A stretch of DNA of 64,000 nucleotides from Tupaia tana (taxonomy: Eukaryota; Chordata; Mammalia; Scandentia; Tupaiidae), in the NCBI GenBank assembly GCA_026018925.1, contig JAKSZU010000032.1, positions 992,001-1,056,000 of the forward strand, in the 5' to 3' direction. Below are positions 26,601 to 40,702 of this stretch, piece by piece. The notes beneath the pieces are model-generated. The model had not been told where the DNA came from. It worked only from the letters and a program-made list of their open reading frames with translations, and did not search any database. The position numbers were made by a program, and so were the translations under genes. Each line of letters opens with the position of its first letter. Position 1 is the stretch's first letter.

Positions 26601-29600
26601 TAGGCGGACACCTTAAGCTCAACCCCTACCCTAACCTGACCCTCACGCTAAATCCAACCGTAACACTTAACCGACAACTAACACTAGCCCTAAACTTACT
26701 CCCTCAAACTAAGTTCAAACCTAACCTAACCTGAAGCCTAACTCAAACCATAGACCTAACCCTAACCCTAGGCGGACACATGAAGCTAAACCCCAACCCT
26801 AACCTGACCCTGACGCTATCTCCAACCGTAACACTGAACCGAAAACAAACAATATCCCTAAACTTACACCCTCAAGCTAAGTTCAAACCTAACCTAACCT
26901 GAAGCCTAACTCAAAGCATAGACCTAACCCTAACCCTACGCGGACACCTGAAGCTCAACCCCAACCCTAACCTGATCCCGACTCTTACTCCAACTGTAAC
27001 ACTGAACCGAAAACTAACAGTAACCTAAACTTACTCCCTCAAACTAAGTTCAATCCTAACCTAACCTGAAGCCTAACTGAAACCATAGACCTAACCCTAA
27101 CCCTAGGGGGACACCTTAAGCTCAACCCCAACCCTAAAATGGCCCTGACGCTAACTCCAACCATAACAGTTACCCGAAAACTAACAGTAGACCTAAAATT
27201 ACTCCCTCAAACTAAGTTCAAACCTAACCTAACCTGAAGCCTAAATCAAACCATACACCTAACCCTATCCCTAGGCGGACACCTTAAGCTCAACCCCACC
27301 CCTAACCTGACCCTCACGCTAACTCCAACCGTAACACTGAACCGAAAACTAACAGTAACCCTAAACTTACTCCCTCAAACTAAGTTCAAACCTAACCTAA
27401 CCTGAAGCCTAACTCAAACCATAGACCTAACCCTAACCCTAGGCGGACACCTGAAGCTCAACCCCAACCCTAACCTGACCCTGACGCTATCTCCAACCGT
27501 AACACTGAACCGAAAACTAACAGTAGCCCTAAACTTACTCCCTCAAAATAAGTTCAAACCTAACCTAACCTGAAGCCTAACTCAAACCATAGACATAACC
27601 CTAACCCTAGGCGGACACCTTAAGCTCAACCCCAAACCTAACATGGCCCTGACGCTAACTCCAACCATAACAGTTACCCGAAAACTAACAGTAGCACTAA
27701 ACTAACTACCTCAACCTAAGTTCAAACCTAACCTAACCTGAAGCCTAACTCAAACCAAAAACCTATCCCTAACCCTAGGCGGACACCTGAAGCTCAACCC
27801 CAACCCTAACCTGACCCTGACTCTTACTCCAACCGTAACACTGAACCGAAAACTAACAATAGCCCTAAACTTACTCCCTCAAGCTAAGTTCAAACCTAAC
27901 CTCACCTGAAGCCTAACTCAAACCTCAGACCTAACCCTAAACCTAGGCGGACACCTTAAGTTCAACCCCAACCCTAACCGGACCCTGACGCTAACTCCAA
28001 CCATAACAGTTACCCGAAAACTAACAGTAGCCCTAAACTTACTCCCTCAAACTAAGTTCAAACATAACCTAACAAGAAGCCTAAATCAAACCATACACCT
28101 AACCCTAACCCTAGGCGGACACCTGAAGCTCAACCCCAACCCTAACCTGACCCTGACGCTATCTCCAACCGTAACACTGAACCGAAAACTAACAATAGCC
28201 CTAAACTTACTCCCTCAAACTAAGTTCAAATCTAAACTAACCTGAAGCCTAACTCAAACAATACACCTAACCCTAACCCTAGGCGGACACCTGAAGCTCA
28301 ACCCCAACCCTAACCTGACCCTGACGCTATCTCCAACCGAAACACTGAACCGTAAACTAACAGTAGCCCTAAACTTACTCCCTCAAACTAAGTTCACACC
28401 TACCCTAACCTGAAGCCTAACTCAAACCACAGACCTAACCCTAACCCTAGGCGGACACCTTATGCTTAACCCCACCCTAACCTGACCCTGACGCTTACTC
28501 CAACCGTAACAGTTAAACGAAAACTAACGGTAGCCCTAAATATACTCCCTCAAGCTAAGTTCAAACCTAACCTAACCTGAAGCCTAACTCAAACCATAGA
28601 CCTAACCCTCACCCTAGGCGGACACCTAAAGCTCAACCCCAAACCTAACCTGGCACGTAGGCTAACTCCAACAATAACAGTTACCCGAAAACTAACAGTC
28701 GCCCTAAACTTACTCCCTCAAACTAAGTTCTAACCTAACCTTACCTGAAGCGATAATCAAACCATACACCTAACCCTAACCCTAGGCGGACACCTTAAGC
28801 TCATCCCCAACCCTAATCTGACCCTCACGCTAACTCCAACTGTAACCCTGAACCGAAAACTAACAGTAGCCCTAAACTTACTCCCTCAAACTAAGTTCAA
28901 TCCTAACCTAACCTGAAGCCTAACTGAAACCATAGACCTAACCCTAACCCTAGGCGGACACCTTAAGCCCAACCACAACTCTAAAATGGCCGTTACGTTA
29001 ACTCCAATCATAACAGTTACCCGAAAACTAACAGTAGACCTAAACTTACTCCCTCAAACTAAGTTCAAACCTAACCTAACCTGAAGCCTAAATCAAACCA
29101 TACACCTAACCCTAACCCTAGGCGGACACCTTAATCTCAACCCCAACCCTAACCTGACCATCACGCTAAATCCAACCGTAACACTGAACCGAAAAATAAC
29201 AGTAGCCCTAAACTTACTCCCTCAAACTAAGTTCAAACCTAACCTAACCTGAAGCCTAACTCAAACCATCGACCTAACCCTAACCCTAGGCGACCACCTG
29301 AAGCTCAACCCCAACCCTAACCTGACCCTGACGCTATCTCCAACCGTAACACTGAACCGAAAACTAACAGTAGCCCTAAACTTACTCCCTCAAACTAAGT
29401 TCAAACCTAACCTAACCTGAAGCCTAACTCAAACCATAGACCTAACCCTAACCCTAGGCGGACACCTTAAGCTCAACCCCAACCCTAACATGGCCCTGAC
29501 GCTAACTCCAACCATAACAGTTACCCGAAAACTAACAGTAGCCCTAAACTTACACCCTCAAACTAAGTTCAAACCTAACCTAACCTGAAACCTAAATCAA

Positions 29601-30125
29601 ACCATACACCTAACCCTAACCCTAGGCGGACAACTTAAGCTCAACCCCTACCATAACCTGACCCTCTCGCTAACTCCAACCGAAACACTGAACCGAAAAC
29701 TAACAGTAGCCCTAAACTTGCTCCCTCAAAGTAAGTTCAAACCTAACCTAACCTGAAGCCTAACTCAAACCATAGACCTAACCCTAACCCTAGGCGGACA
29801 CCTGAAGCTCAACCCCAACCCTAACCTGACCCTGACTCTTACTCCAACCGTAACACTGAACCGAAACTAACAGTAGCCCTAAACATACTCCCTCAAACTA
29901 AGTTCAATCCTAACCTAACCTGAAGCCTAACTGAAACCATAGACCTAACCCTAACCCTAGGTGGACACCTTAAGCTCAACCACAACCCTAAAATGGCCGT
30001 GACGCTAACTCCAACCATAACAGTTACCCGAAAACTAACAGTAGACCTAAACTTACTCCCTCAAACTAAATTCAAACCTAACCTAACCTGAAGCCTAAAT
30101 CAAACCATACACCTAACCCTAACCC
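26600..30125. repeat. 3,525-bp tandem duplication, copy 1 (21 monomers)
   Basis: Rare variants recur at a constant displacement of 3,525 bp. CACTTAACCGACAAC occurs at 26,664 and 30,189, CCCTAGGGGGACACC at about 27,102 and 30,627, CAACCCCACCCCTAACC at about 27,291 and 30,816, and AACGGTAGCCC at 28,526 and 32,051. To the left of about 26,600 the two copies no longer share variants. The copies differ at scattered single bases. Confidence 0.75.
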
Positions 30126-32330
30126 TAGGCGGACACCTTAAGCTCAACCCCAACCCTAACCTGACCCTCACGCTAAATCCAACCGTAACACTTAACCGAC
30201 AACTAACAGTAGCCCTAAACTTACTCCCTCAAACTAAGTTCAAACCTAACCTAACCTGAAGCCTAACTCAAACCATAGACCTAACCCTAACCCTAGGCGG
30301 ACACATGAAGCTAAACCCAAACCCTAACCTGACCCTGACGCTATCTCCAACCGTAACACTGAACCGAAAACAAACAGTAGCCCTAAACTTACACCCTCAA
30401 GCTAAGTTCAAACCTAACCTAACCTGAAGCCTAACTCAAAGCATAGACCTAACCCTAACCCTACGCGGACACCTGAAGCTCAACCCCAACCCTAACCTGA
30501 TCCCGACTCTTACTCCAACTGTAACACTGAACCGAAAACTAACAGTAACTTAAACTTACTCCCACAAACTAAGTTCAATCCTAACCTAACCTGAAGCCTA
30601 ACTGAAACCATAGACCTAACCCTAACCCTAGGGGGACACCTTAAGCTCAACCCCAACCCTAAAATGGCCCTGACGCTAACTCCAACCATAACAGTTACCC
30701 GAAAACTAACAGTAGACCTAAAATTACTCTCTCAAACTAAGTTCAAACCTAACCTAACCTGAAGCCTAAATCAAACCATACACCTAACCCTAACCCTAGG
30801 CGGACACCTTAAGCTCAACCCCACCCCTAACCTGACCCTCACGCTAACTCCAACCGTAACACTGAACCGAAAACTAACAGTAACCCTAAACTTACTCCCT
30901 CAAACTAAGTTCAAACCTAACCTAACCTGAAGCCTAACTCAAACCATAGACCTAACCCTAACCCTAGGCGGACACCTGAAGCTCAACCCCAACCCTAACC
31001 TGACCCTGACGCTATCTCCAACCGTAACACTGAACCGAAAACTAACAGTAGCCCTAAACTTACTCCCTCAAACTAAGTTCAAACCTAACCTAACCTGAAG
31101 CCTAACTCAAACCATAGACCTAACACTAACCCTAGGCGGACACCTTAAGCTCAACCCCAAACCTAACATGGCCCTGACGCTAACTCCAACCATAACAGTT
31201 ACCCGAAAACTAACAGTAGCACTAAACTAACTACCTCAACCTAAGTTCAAACCTAACCTAACCTGAAGCCTAACTCAAACCAAAAACCTATCCCTAACCC
31301 TAGGCGGACACCTAAATCTCAACCCCAACCCTAACCTGACACTGACTCTTACTCCAACCGTAACACTGAACCGAAAACTAACAATAGCCCTAAACTTACT
31401 CCCTCAAGCTAAGTTCAAACCTAACCTCACCTGAAGCCTAACTCAAACCACAGACCTAACCCTAAACCTAGGCGGACACCTTAACTTCAACCCCAACCCT
31501 AACCGGACCCTGACGCTAACTCCAACCATAACAGTTACCCGAAAACTAACAGTAGCCCTAAACTTACTCCCTCAAACTAAGTTCAAACATAACCTAACCT
31601 GAAGCCTAAATCAAACCATACACCTAACCCTAACCCTAGGCGGACACCTGAAGCTCAACCCCAACCCTAACCTGACCCTGACGCTATCTCCAACCGTAAC
31701 ACTGAACCGAAAACTAACAATAGCCCTAAACTTACTCCCTCAAACTAAGTTCAAATCTAAACTAACCTGAAGCCTAACTCAAACAATACACCTAACCCTA
31801 ACCCTAGGCGGACACCTGAAGCTCAACCCCAACCCTAACCTGACCCTGACGCTATCTCCAACCGAAACACTGAACCGTAAACTAACAGTAGCCCTAAACT
31901 TACTCCCTCAAACTAAGTTCACACCTACCCTAACCTGAAGCCTAACTCAAACCACAGACCTAACCCTAACCCAAGGCGGACACCTTATGCTTAACCCCAC
32001 CCTAACCTGACCCTGACGCTTACTCCAACCTTAACAGTTAAACGAAAACTAACGGTAGCCCTAAATTTACGCCCTCAAGCTAAGTTCAAACCTAACCTAA
32101 CCTGAAGCCTAACTCAAACCATAGACCTAACCCTAACCCTAGGCGGACACCTAAAGCTCAACCCCAAACCTAACCTGGCACGTACGCTAACTCCAACAAT
32201 AACAGTTACCCGAAAACTAACAGTCGCCCTAAACTTACTCCCTCAAACTAAGTTCTAACCTAACCTTACCTGAAGCGATAATCAAACCATACACCTAACC
32301 CTAACCCTAGGCGGACACCTTAAGCTCAAC
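30126..32330. repeat. 3,525-bp tandem duplication, copy 2 (partial, 13 monomers)
   Basis: This follows copy 1 through the GCGATAATCAAACC monomer near 32,275, then stops. After about 32,330 the sequence instead matches the region starting near 29,815, including the AGGTGGACACC variant at 29,959 and 32,476, a displacement of 2,517 bp (15 monomers). The switch marks a second exchange that truncated this copy. Confidence 0.7.
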
Positions 32331-32980
32331 CCCAACCCAAACCTGACCCTGACTCTTACTCCAACCGTAACACTGAACCGAAACTAACAGTAGCCCTAAA
32401 CATACTCCCTCAAACTATGTTCAATCCTAACCTAACCTGAAGCCTAACTGAAACCATAGACCTAACCCTAACCCTAGGTGGACACCTTAAGCTCAACCAC
32501 AACCCTAAAATGGCCGTGACGCTAACTCCAACCATAACAGTTACCCGAAAACTGACAGTAGACCTAAACTTACTCCCTCAAACTAAGTTCAAACCTAACC
32601 TAACCTGAAGCCTAAATCAAACCATACAGCTAACCCTAACCCTAGGCGGACACCTTAAGCTCAACCCCAACCCTAACCTGACCCTCACGCTAAATCCAAC
32701 CGTAACACTGAACCGACAACTAACAGTAGCCCTAAACATACTCCCTCAAACTAAGTTCAACCCTAACCTAACCTGAAGCCTAACTCAAACCATAGAACTA
32801 ACCCTAAACCTAGGCGGACACATGAAGCTAAACCCCAACCCTAACCTGACCCTGACGCTATCTCCAACCGTAACACTGAACCGAAAACGAACAGTAGCCC
32901 TAAACTTACACCCTCAAGCTAAGTTCAAACCTAACCTAACCTGAAGCCTAACTCAAACCATAGACCTAACCCTAACCCTA
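32331..32980. repeat. Monomers linking two duplication sets
   Basis: About four monomers match 29,815-30,465 at a displacement of 2,517 bp. They carry the one-base-short GAACCGAAACTAAC form and AGGTGGACACC. They connect the truncated copy on the left to the 3,861-bp pair on the right. Confidence 0.6.
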
Positions 32981-35900
32981 CGCGGACACCTGAAGCTCAA
33001 CCCCAACCCTAACCTGATCCCGACTCTTACTCCAACTGTAACACTGAACCGAAAACTAACAGTAACCTAAACTTACTCCCTCAAACTAAGTTCAATCCTA
33101 ACCTAACCTGAAGCCTAACTGAAACCATAGACCTAACCCTAACAATAGGCGGACACCTTAAGCTCAACCCCAACCCTAAAATGGCCCTGACGCTAACTCC
33201 AACCATAACTGTTACCCGAAAACTAACAGTAGACCTAAAATTACTCCCTCAAACTAAGTTCAAACCTAACCTAACCTGAAGCCTAAATCAAACCATACAC
33301 CTAACCCTAACCCTAGGCGGACACCTTAAGCTCAACCCCAACCCTAACCTGACCCTCACGCTAAATCCAACCGTAACACTGAACCGAAAACTAACAGTAG
33401 CCCTAAACTTACTCCCTCAAACTAAGTTCAAACCTAACCTCACCTGAAGCCTAACTCAAACTATATACCTAACCCTAACCCTAGGCGGAAACCTTAAGCT
33501 CCACCCCAACCCTAATCTGGCCCTGACGCTAACTCCAACCATAAAAATTACCCGAAAACTAACAGTAGACCTAAACTTACTCCCTCAAACTAAGTTCAAA
33601 CCTAACCTAACCTGAAGCGTATCTCAAACCATAGACCTAACCCTAACCCTATGCGGACACCTTAAGCTCAACCCCATCCCTAACCTGACCCTGACGCTAA
33701 CTCCAACCATAACAGTTACCCGAAAACTAACAGTCGCCCTAAACTTACTCCCTCAAACTAAGATCAAATCTAAACTAACCTGAAGCCTAACTCAAACAAT
33801 ACACTGAACCCGAACCCTAGGCGGACACCTTAAGCTCAACCCCAGCCCTAACCTGGACCTGAGGCTAAAACCGACCGTAACACTGAACCGAAAACTAACA
33901 GTAGCCCTAAACTTACTCCCTCAAACTAAGTTCCATCCTAACCTAACATGAAGCCTAAATCAAACCATACACCTAACCCTAACCCTAGGCGGACACCTTA
34001 AGCTCAACCCCACCCCTAACCTGACCCTCACGCTAACTCCAACCGTAACACTGAACCGAAAACTAACAGTAACCCTAAACTTACTCCCTCAAACTAAGTT
34101 CAAACCTAACCTAACCTGAAGCCTAACTCAAACCATAGACCTAACCCTAACCCTAGGCGGACACCTGAAGCTCAACCCCAACCCTAACCTGACCCTGACG
34201 CTATCTCCAACCGTAACACTGAACCGAAAACTTACAGTAGCCCTAAACTTACTCCCTCAAACTAAGTTCAAACCTAACCTAACCTGAAGCCTAACTCAAA
34301 CCATAGACCTAACCCTAACCCTAGGCGGACACCTTAAGCTCAACCCTAACCCTAACATGGCCCTGACGCTAACTCCAACCATAACAGTTACCCGAAAACT
34401 AACAGTAGCCCTAAACTAACTCCCTCAACCTAAGTTCAAACCTAACCTAACCTGAAGCCTAACTCAAACCACAAACCTAACCCTAACCCTAGGCGGACAC
34501 CTGAAGCTCAACCCCAACCCTAACCTGACACTGACTCTTACTCCAACCGTAACACTGAACCGAAAACTAACAGTAGCCCTAAACTTACTCCCTCAAGCTA
34601 AGTTCAAACCTAACCTCACCTGAAGCCTAAATCAAACCATACACCTAACCCTAACCCTAGGCGGACACATGAAGCTCAACCCCAACCCTAACCTGACCCT
34701 GACGCTATCTCCAACCGTAACACTGAACCGAAAACTAACAATAGCCCTAAACTTACTCCCTCAAACTAAGTTCAAATCTAAACTAACCTGAAGCCTAACT
34801 CAAACAATACACCTAACCCTAACCCTAGGCGGACACCTGAAGCTCAACCCCAACCCTAACCTGACCCTGACGCTATCTCCAACCGAAACACTGAACCGTA
34901 AACTAACAGTAGCCCTAAACTTACTCCCTCAAACTAAGTTCACACCTACCCTAACCTGAAGCCTAACTCAAACCACAGACCTAACCCTAACCCAAGGCGG
35001 ACACCTTATGCTTAACCCCACCCAAACCTGACCCTGACGCTTACTCCAACCGTAACAGTTAAACGAAAACTAACGGTAGCCCTAAATTTACTCCCTCAAG
35101 CTAAGTTCAAACTTAACCTAACCTGAAGCCTAACTCAAACCATAGACCTAACCCTAACCCTAGGCGGACACCTAAAGCTCAACCAAAAACCTAACCTGGC
35201 ACGTACGCTAACTCCAACAATAACAGTTACCCGAAAACTAACAGTCGCCCTAAACTTACTCCCTCAAACTAAGTTCTAACCTAACCTTACCTGAAGCGAT
35301 AATCAAACCATACACCTAACTCTAACCCTAGGCGGACAACTTAAGCTCAACCCCAACCCTAACCTGACCCTCACGCTAACTCCAACCGTAACACTGAACC
35401 GAAATCTAACAGTAGCCCTAAACTTACTCCCTCAAACTAAGTTCAATCCTAACCTAACCTGAAGCCTAAATCAAACCATACACCTAACCCTAACCCTAGG
35501 CGGACACCTTAAGCTCAACCCCAACCCTAACCTGACCCTCACGCTAAATCCAACCGTAACACTGAACCGAAAAATAACAGTAGCCCTAAACTTACTTCCT
35601 CAAACTAAGTTCAAACCTAACCTAACCTGAAGCCTAACTCAAACCATAGACCTAACCCTAACCCTAGGCAGACACCTGAAGCTCAACCCCAACCCTAACC
35701 TGACCCTGACGGTATCTCCAACCATAACACTGAACCGAAAACTAACAATAGCCCTAAACTTACTCCCTCAAACTAAGTTCAAATCTAAACTAACCTGAAG
35801 CCTAACTCAAACAATACACCTAACCCGAACCCTAGGCGGACACCTTAAGCTAAACCACAACCCAAACCTGGGCCTGAGGCTGAAACCAACCGTAACACTG

Positions 35901-36841
35901 AACCGAAAACTAACAGTAGCCTTAAACTTACTCCCTCAAACTAAGTTCCATCCTAACCTAACCTGAAGCCTAAATGAAACCATAGACCTAACCCTAACCC
36001 TAGGCGGACACCTTATGCTTAACCCCCACCCTAATCTGACCCTGACGCTTACTCCAACCGTAACACTGAACCGAAAACAAACAGTAGCCCTAAACTTACT
36101 CCCTCAAACTAAGTTCAAACCTAACCTAACCTGAAGCCTAAATCAAACCACAGACCGAACCCTAACCCTAGGCGGACACCTGAAGCTCAACCCCAACCCT
36201 AACCTGACCCTGACGCTATCTCCAACCGTAACACTGAACCGAAAACTAACAGTAGCCCTAAACTTACTCCCTCAAACTAAGTTCAAACCTAACCTAACCT
36301 GAAGCCTAACTCAAACCATAGAACTAACCTAACCCTAGGCGGACACCTTAAGCTCAGCCCAAATCCTAACCTGACCCTGACGCTAACTCCAACCATAACA
36401 CTGAACCGAAAACTAACAGTAGCCCTAAACTTACTCCTTCAAACTAAGTTCAAACCTAACCTAACCTGAAGCCTAACTCAAACCATAGACCTAACCCTAA
36501 CCCTAGGCGGACACCTTAATCTCAACCCCAACCCTAACCTGACCCTCACGCTATCTCCAACCGTAATACTGAACCGAAAACTAACAGTAGCCCTAAACTT
36601 ACTTCCTCAAACTAAGTTCAATCCTAACCTAACCTGAAGCTTAAATGAAACCATAGACCTAACACTAACCCTAGGCGGAAACCTTAAGCTTAACCCCAAC
36701 CCTAACCTCAGCCTCACGGTAACTCCAACCGTACCACTGAACAGAAAACTAACAGTAACCCTAAACTTACTCCCTCAAACGAAGTTCAAACCTAACCTAA
36801 CCTGAAGCCTAACTCAAACCATAGAACTAACCCTAACCCTA
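32981..36841. repeat. 3,861-bp tandem duplication, copy 1 (23 monomers)
   Basis: This starts at CGCGGACACC (32,981), and the identical context recurs at 36,842. Markers keep a constant 3,861-bp displacement: TGATCCCGAC at 33,015 and 36,876, CTAACAATA at about 33,139 and 37,000, CTGGACCTGAGGC at 33,853 and 37,714, AACGGTAGCCC at 35,072 and 38,933, and GTAATACTGAACC at 36,563 and 40,424. I found only about eight single-base differences by eye, suggesting over 99% identity and a recent event. Even odd variants such as CCCAAACCTGGGCCTG and the one-base-short CTAACCTAACCCTAGG are shared. Confidence 0.85.
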
Positions 36842-39800
36842 CGCGGACACCTGAAGCTCAACCCCAACCCTAACCTGATCCCGACTCTTACTCCAACTGT
36901 AACACTGAACCGAAAACTAACAGTAACCTAAACTTACTCCCTCAAACTAAGTTCAATCCTAACCTAACCTGAAGCCTAACTGAAACCATAGACCTAACCC
37001 TAACAATATGCGGACACCTTAAGCTCAACCCCAACCCTAAAATGGCCCTGACGCTAACTCCAACCATAACTGTTACCCGAAAACTAACAGTAGACCTAAA
37101 ATTACTCCCTCAAACTAAGTTCAAACCTAACCTAACCTGAAGCCTAAATCAAACCATACACCTAACCCTAACCCTAGGCGGACACCTTAAGCTCAACCCC
37201 AACCCTAACCTGACCCTCACGCTAAATCCAACCGTAACACTGAACCGAAAACTAACAGTAGCCCTAAACTTACTCCCTCAAACTAAGTTCAAACCTAACC
37301 TCACCTGAAGCCTAACTCAAACTATATACCTAACCCTAACCCTAGGCGGAAACCTTAAGCTCCACCCCAACCCTAATCTGGCCCTGACGCTAACTCCAAC
37401 CATAAAAACTACCCGAAAACTAACAGTAGACCTAAACTTACTCCCTCAAACTAAGTTCAAACCTAACCTAACCTGAAGCGTATCTCAAACCATAGACCTA
37501 ACCCTAACCCTATGCGGACACCTTAAGCTCAACCCCATCCCTAACCTGACCCTGACGCTAACTCCAACCATAACAGTTACCCGAAAACTAACAGTCGCCC
37601 TAAACTTACTCCCTCAAACTAAGATCAAATCTAAACTAACCTGAAGCCTAACTCAAACAATACACTGAACCCGAACCCTAGGCGGACACCTTAAGCTCAA
37701 CCCCAGCCCTAACCTGGACCTGAGGCTAAAACCGACCGTAACACTGAACCGAAAACTAACAGTAGCCCTAAACTTACTCCCTCAAACTAAGTTCCATCCT
37801 AACCTAACCTGAAGCCTAAATCAAACCATACACCTAACCCTAACCCTAGGCGGACACCTTAAGCTCAACCCCACCCCTAACCTGACCCTCACGCTAACTC
37901 CAACCGTAACACTGAACCGAAAACTAACAGTAACCCTAAACTTACTCCCTCAAACTAAGTTCAAACCTAACCTAACCTGAAGCCTAACTCAAACCATAGA
38001 CCTAACCCTAACCCTAGGCGGACACCTGAAGCTCAACCCCAACCCTAACCTGACCCTGACGCTATCTCCAACCGTAACACTGAACCGAAAACTAACAGTA
38101 GCCCTAAACTTACTCCCTCAAACTAAGTTCAAACCTAACCTAACCTGAAGCCTAACTCAAACCATAGACCTAACCCTAACCCTAGGCGGACACCTTAAGC
38201 TCAACCCTAACCCTAACATGGCCCTGACGCTAACTCCAACCATAACAGTTACCCGAAAACTAACAGTAGCCCTAAACTAACTCCCTCAACCTAAGTTCAA
38301 ACCTAACCTAACCTGAAGCCTAACTCAAACCACAAACCTAACCCTAACCCTAGGCGGACACCTGAAGCTCAACCCCAACCCTAACCTGACACTGACTCTT
38401 ACTCCAACCGTAACACTGAACCGAAAACTAACAGTAGCCCTAAACTTACTCCCTCAAGCTAAGTTCAAACCTAACCTCACCTGAAGCCTAAATCAAACCA
38501 TACACCTAACCCTAACCCTAGGCGGACACATGAAGCTCAACCCCAACCCTAACCTGACCCTGACGCTATCTCCAACCGTAACACTGAACCGAAAACTAAC
38601 AATAGCCCTAAACTTACTCCCTCAAACTAAGTTCAAATCTAAACTAACCTGAAGCCTAACTCAAACAATACACCTAACCCTAACCCTAGGCGGACACCTG
38701 AAGCTCAACCCCAACCCTAACCTGACCCTGACGCTATCTCCAACCGAAACACTGAACCGTAAACTAACATTAGCCCTAAACTTACTCCCTCAAACTAAGT
38801 TCACACCTACCCTAACCTGAAGCCTAACTCAAACCACAGACCTAACCCTAACCCAAGGCGGACACCTTATGCTTAACCCCACCCAAACCTGACCCTGACG
38901 CTTACTCCAACCGTAACAGTTAAACGAAAACTAACGGTAGCCCTAAATTTACTCCCTCAAGCTAAGTTCAAACTTAACCTAACCTGAAGCCTAACTCAAA
39001 CCATAGACCTAACCCTAACCCTAGGCGGACACCTAAAGCTCAACCAAAAACCTAACCTGGCACGTACGCTAACTCCAACAATAACAGTTACCCGAAAACT
39101 AACAGTCGCCCTAAACTTACTCCCTCAAACTAAGTTCTAACCTAACCTTACCTGAAGCGATAATCAAACCATACACCTAACTCTAACCCTAGGCGGACAA
39201 CTTAAGCTCAACCCCAACCCTAACCTGACCCTCACGCTAACTCCAACCGTAACACTGAACCGAAATCTAACAGTAGCCCTAAACTTACTCCCTCAAACTA
39301 AGTTCAATCCTAACCTAACCTGAAGCCTAAATCAAACCATACACCTAACCCTAACCCTAGGCGGACACCTTAAGCTCAACCCCAACCCTAACCTGACCCT
39401 CACGCTAAATCCAACCGTAACACTGAACCGAAAAATAACAGTAGCCCTAAACTTACTTCCTCAAACTAAGTTCAAACCTAACCTAACCTGAAGCCTAACT
39501 CAAACCATAGACCTAACCCTAACCCTAGGCGGACACCTGAAGCTCAACCCCAACCCTAACCTGACCCTGACGGTATCTCCAACCATAACACTGAACCGAA
39601 AACTAACAATAGCCCTAAACTTACTCCCTCAAACTAAGTTCAAATCTAAACTAACCTGAAGCCTAACTCAAACAATACACCTAACCCGAACCCTAGGCGG
39701 ACACCTTAAGCTAAACCACAACCCAAACCTGGGCCTGAGGCTGAAACCAACCGTAACACTGAACCGAAAACTAACAGTAGCCTTAAACTTACTCCCTCAA

Positions 39801-40702
39801 ACTAAGTTCCATCCTAACCTAACCTGAAGCCTAAATGAAACCATAGACCTAACCCTAACCCTAGGCGGACACCTTATGCTTAACCCCCACCCTAATCTGA
39901 CCCTGACGCTTACTCCAACCGTAACACTGAACCGAAAACAAACAGTAGCCCTAAACTTACTCCCTCAAACTAAGTTCAAACCTAACCTAACCTGAAGCCT
40001 AAATCAAACCACAGACCGAACCCTAACCCTAGGCGGACACCTGAAGCTCAACCCCAACCCTAACCTGACCCTGACGCTATCTCCAACCGTAACACTGAAC
40101 CGAAAACTAACAGTAGCCCTAAACTTACTCCCTCAAACTAAGTTCAAACCTAACCTAACCTGAAGCCTAACTCAAACCATAGAACTAACCTAACCCTAGG
40201 CGGACACCTTAAGCTCAACCCAAATCCTAACCTGACCCTGACGCTAACTCCAACCATAACACTGAACCGAAAACTAACAGTAGCCCTAAACTTACTCCTT
40301 CAAACTAAGTTAAAACCTAACCTAACCTGAAGCCTAACTCAAACCATAGACCTAACCCTAACCCTAGGCGGACACCTTAATCTCAACCCCAACCCTAACC
40401 TGACCCTCACGCTATCTCCAACCGTAATACTGAACCGAAAACTAACAGTAGCCCTAAACTTACTTCCTCAAACTAAGTTCAATCCTAACCTAACCTGAAG
40501 CTTAAATGAAACCATAGACCTAACACTAACCCTAGGCGGAAACCTTAAGCTTAACCCCAACCCTAACCTCAGCCTCACGGTAACTCCAACCGTACCACTG
40601 AACAGAAAACTAACAGTAACCCTAAACTTACTCCCTCAAACGAAGTTCAAACCTAACCTAACCTGAAGCCTAACTCAAACCATAGAACTAACCCTAACCC
40701 TA
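36842..40702. repeat. 3,861-bp tandem duplication, copy 2 (23 monomers)
   Basis: This copy directly abuts copy 1. Differences seen include ATAGGCGG against ATATGCGG near 37,008, AAAAATTACC against AAAAACTACC near 37,405, CTAACAGTAG against CTAACATTAG near 38,767, and AGTTCAAACC against AGTTAAAACC near 40,310. Near 40,703 the sequence changes to GGACACTTGAAGCTAAACC where copy 1 continues with CGCGGACACCTGAAG, which ends the duplication. Confidence 0.85.
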
